Shown: positions 62,560 to 64,000 of the stretch, one piece after another
How positions within the stretch are numbered: the first letter of the stretch is position 1
How the letters are laid out: every line of letters starts with the position of its first letter
NCBI GenBank assembly: GCA_951813065.1
Contig: CATOTH010000008.1
Span: forward strand, 248,001-312,000
DNA length: 64,000 nt
Source: an uncultured Bryobacterales bacterium
GTDB taxonomy: Bacteria > Acidobacteriota > Terriglobia > Bryobacterales > UBA6623
Direction of reading: 5' to 3'
Made by a program: the position numbers and the translations under genes
The notes under the pieces: generated by a model
Databases searched by the model: none
What the model was told of the DNA's origin: nothing
The model's input: only the letters and a program-made list of their open reading frames with translations

Positions 62560-62859
62560 TTGAAGGTAGGCGGTAACTCGGACGTCCGGAGACGGAGCGG
62601 CACGAGTAGCGTTGCGAGGATCGCCGTTGCAGGCTAAGAACCGCTACACCCCAATCCTAACTTGGCGACGAGGGACACGGCAAGCCAGTGGAAGACAATG
62701 GTCGGTTCTCCACAGGTGCTGCTCGTGAGTCCCGACTCCGGCGCGCGGCCTCGCTTTCCCGGCGATGTCCTAGGCGTTGGCACCGGGACCTGTGGGGCTT
62801 CGCCACACGGATTCTTAGGATTCTCGATGGTCTGTCAATGCCAAACGCTACTTCAACCC
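62560..62859. other. Intergenic stretch
   Basis: I see no gene or repeat here. Confidence 0.5.
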
Positions 62860-64000
62860 CTACAAACTTGGGCTACTCTCTTCGATACTAGCCCCTACCG
62901 ACAGTAGGTCGTCACGAACCAAGAAGCGCTTTCGCTCCCCTTCTGATGGTAGGAAACAAGCCTCAATGTCGCTTGGGATCGGAATGTAGACTTGGTTTGC
63001 CAAAAAGATCGTGCAACTCGCGAATCGCCCGCCGCCCGGTTCTGTCGAGATCAACTTCCTCGACTCAAGGTCGTAATACAGCCCATATTCCTCAGACCGA
63101 TGGGCAAAAATGAACAAGACCCGTTGCCCACCCCAAACGATCGACGTCGTGTGAGGCTGAAGGAAGAATTCGGCCCTGTCCTCCCTCGCCTTCCTTCCTA
63201 GCGCAAGAAAGCACCTATACCCCGCCAATCCGGGCTCACCTACCGGAATCGTTAACAGCTTCGCAGTGCACGATATGTCAGACCGAACGATCGCCGATAG
63301 TGCTTCGAATCCGAACTCCTCTTCAGTTCCATTCTCGGCGAGAATGGCCTGATTCGCTGCCACATCTGGAAGTACGTCCTCCATGTTCGCTGCGGAGCTT
63401 GAGTCCAGCACTTGTACATCTCGACGAGAAACGGCCATCGTCTTCTCGATGGCCTCGGCGACACCCATGCGGTCGTTCCTAACGTCCTCCCAGAAAGCTA
63501 GTTCAGGGAATTCCTGAATGTCGTCTCCCTCGTACTCGAACGCCTCTCGTCGCCTGCGGATCATCTGCAAGAACGCTTCCGTTCCTTGGGTCTGGCTGTT
63601 CGGCACATACCGTGAGATTCGCGGAAACACAATGTTCCTTACGAAGTCGCCGACCATCGGGCCAAACGCGGAATACTCGTTCTCGTAAAGGCCAACAATC
63701 ACCTCGATCGCACTCAAGCTCCGCTCAACGGTGATCACCACGTCACCATCGGATCTTTCTGCAAACACCGGGACCCTGTGAGTGACTCGACCGAATCGCA
63801 ATTCAGTCGGCAACAGATAATCGTTTCGAAGGATGGCACTGATTCTGTACAAGATCGCGTGCTCGGCCGCCGTGTAGCCTGAACTGGGCAGAGTTTCTGT
63901 CACCTGCGGCTCATCCGACACCGGCGTAACGTGGTCCTTACAGAATCTCTCGATATACTCTCGCTCGCATCGACGCCGCGGATCGTAACGCGCGAATAGT
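62860..64000 (-). CDS. Unknown large protein, 5' end beyond window
   Basis: A GTG at 63921 gives 353 residues, but the same frame stays open to the window edge (FARYDPRRRCEREYIERFCK precedes it), so the true start is probably outside. The sequence is mixed alpha/beta: EHAILYRISAILRNDYLLP, FAERSDGDVVITVERSLSA, then an acidic stretch (REAFEYEGDDIQEFPELAFW). The C-terminal half is beta-rich (FLANQVYIPIPSDIEACFLP). I recognise no family. Confidence 0.6.
   Translation of the reverse strand, partial: LFARYDPRRRCEREYIERFCKDHVTPVSDEPQVTETLPSSGYTAAEHAILYRISAILRNDYLLPTELRFGRVTHRVPVFAERSDGDVVITVERSLSAIEVIVGLYENEYSAFGPMVGDFVRNIVFPRISRYVPNSQTQGTEAFLQMIRRRREAFEYEGDDIQEFPELAFWEDVRNDRMGVAEAIEKTMAVSRRDVQVLDSSSAANMEDVLPDVAANQAILAENGTEEEFGFEALSAIVRSDISCTAKLLTIPVGEPGLAGYRCFLALGRKAREDRAEFFLQPHTTSIVWGGQRVLFIFAHRSEEYGLYYDLESRKLISTEPGGGRFASCTIFLANQVYIPIPSDIEACFLPSEGERKRFLVRDDLLSVGASIEESSPSL

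Noticed and set aside
61544-62563. 339-codon plus-strand frame
   Set aside because: It spans IS fragments and hairpins and reads like shuffled sequence.
1-64000. CRISPR arrays
   Set aside because: No series of regularly spaced repeats is visible on either strand.

Overview
The window is high-GC DNA (roughly 60% by eye) from a Gram-negative bacterium. It has a TonB-dependent receptor, a POTRA protein, TonB-like and BamB-like envelope proteins, three secreted sulfatases, many TTG/GTG starts and short intergenic gaps. Gene style (thioredoxin-NHL fusion, DUF1343/beta-lactamase fusion, many sulfatases, a GnnA-like oxidoreductase) suggests Acidobacteriota, but no rRNA is present, so this is inference.

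Left half (1-41 kb), mainly chromosomal backbone. A leftward block at 1-7.5 kb encodes a TonB-like protein (TTG start, cut by the window edge), a Gfo/Idh/MocA oxidoreductase, a PQQ-propeller protein, NAD+ synthetase, a secreted protein and a TPR protein. Next come a NamZ-type/beta-lactamase fusion, SerS, a GT2/sulfotransferase pair, thioredoxin-NHL, an acyl-CoA synthetase, a POTRA protein, an SGNH hydrolase and PriA. A 2,514-bp IS1595-family element with three passenger genes, 38-bp inverted repeats and a perfect 8-bp target duplication (GATCTATT) sits between priA and mltG. Beyond it lie mltG-ruvX, three sulfatases, two sugar-acid dehydratases, tRNA-Arg(TCT), surE, tlyA-nadK and an Nramp transporter, then a decayed IS481 transposase. 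At 41.1-44.3 kb a MerC protein, a small exported Cys protein and a ZnuD-like receptor with two His/Glu-rich loops look like a metal-uptake operon.

Right half (44.7-64 kb), accessory DNA. Two tRNA-3'-end-like sequences share an exact 18-bp core (44710-44727 and 58233-58250) and bracket about 13.5 kb that reads as a defence island. It holds a broken endonuclease/exonuclease/phosphatase gene beside an IS4/Tn5-type transposase with a fused DruA-like (DUF4338) domain, a broken HigB toxin with intact HigA, and an EcoRI-type adenine methyltransferase overlapping a DUF262-HNH nuclease. An IS630 fragment follows, then a two-gene operon of an unknown 387-residue protein and a 1,180-residue DUF4062-STAND-TPR protein. 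These last two pairs are the best candidates for undescribed systems. After an SDR gene the sequence becomes a mobile-element graveyard: a stop-interrupted membrane protein, an AlpA-like fragment, IS110, ISAs1 and IS21 (istB) remnants and a possible group II intron 3' end. A large unknown protein runs off the right edge.

Functionally the left half serves envelope biogenesis, NAD(P) metabolism (NadE, NadK) and breakdown of sulfated, acidic sugars (sulfatases plus YjhG-like and RspA/ManD-like dehydratases). The right half serves mobility and probably anti-phage defence.
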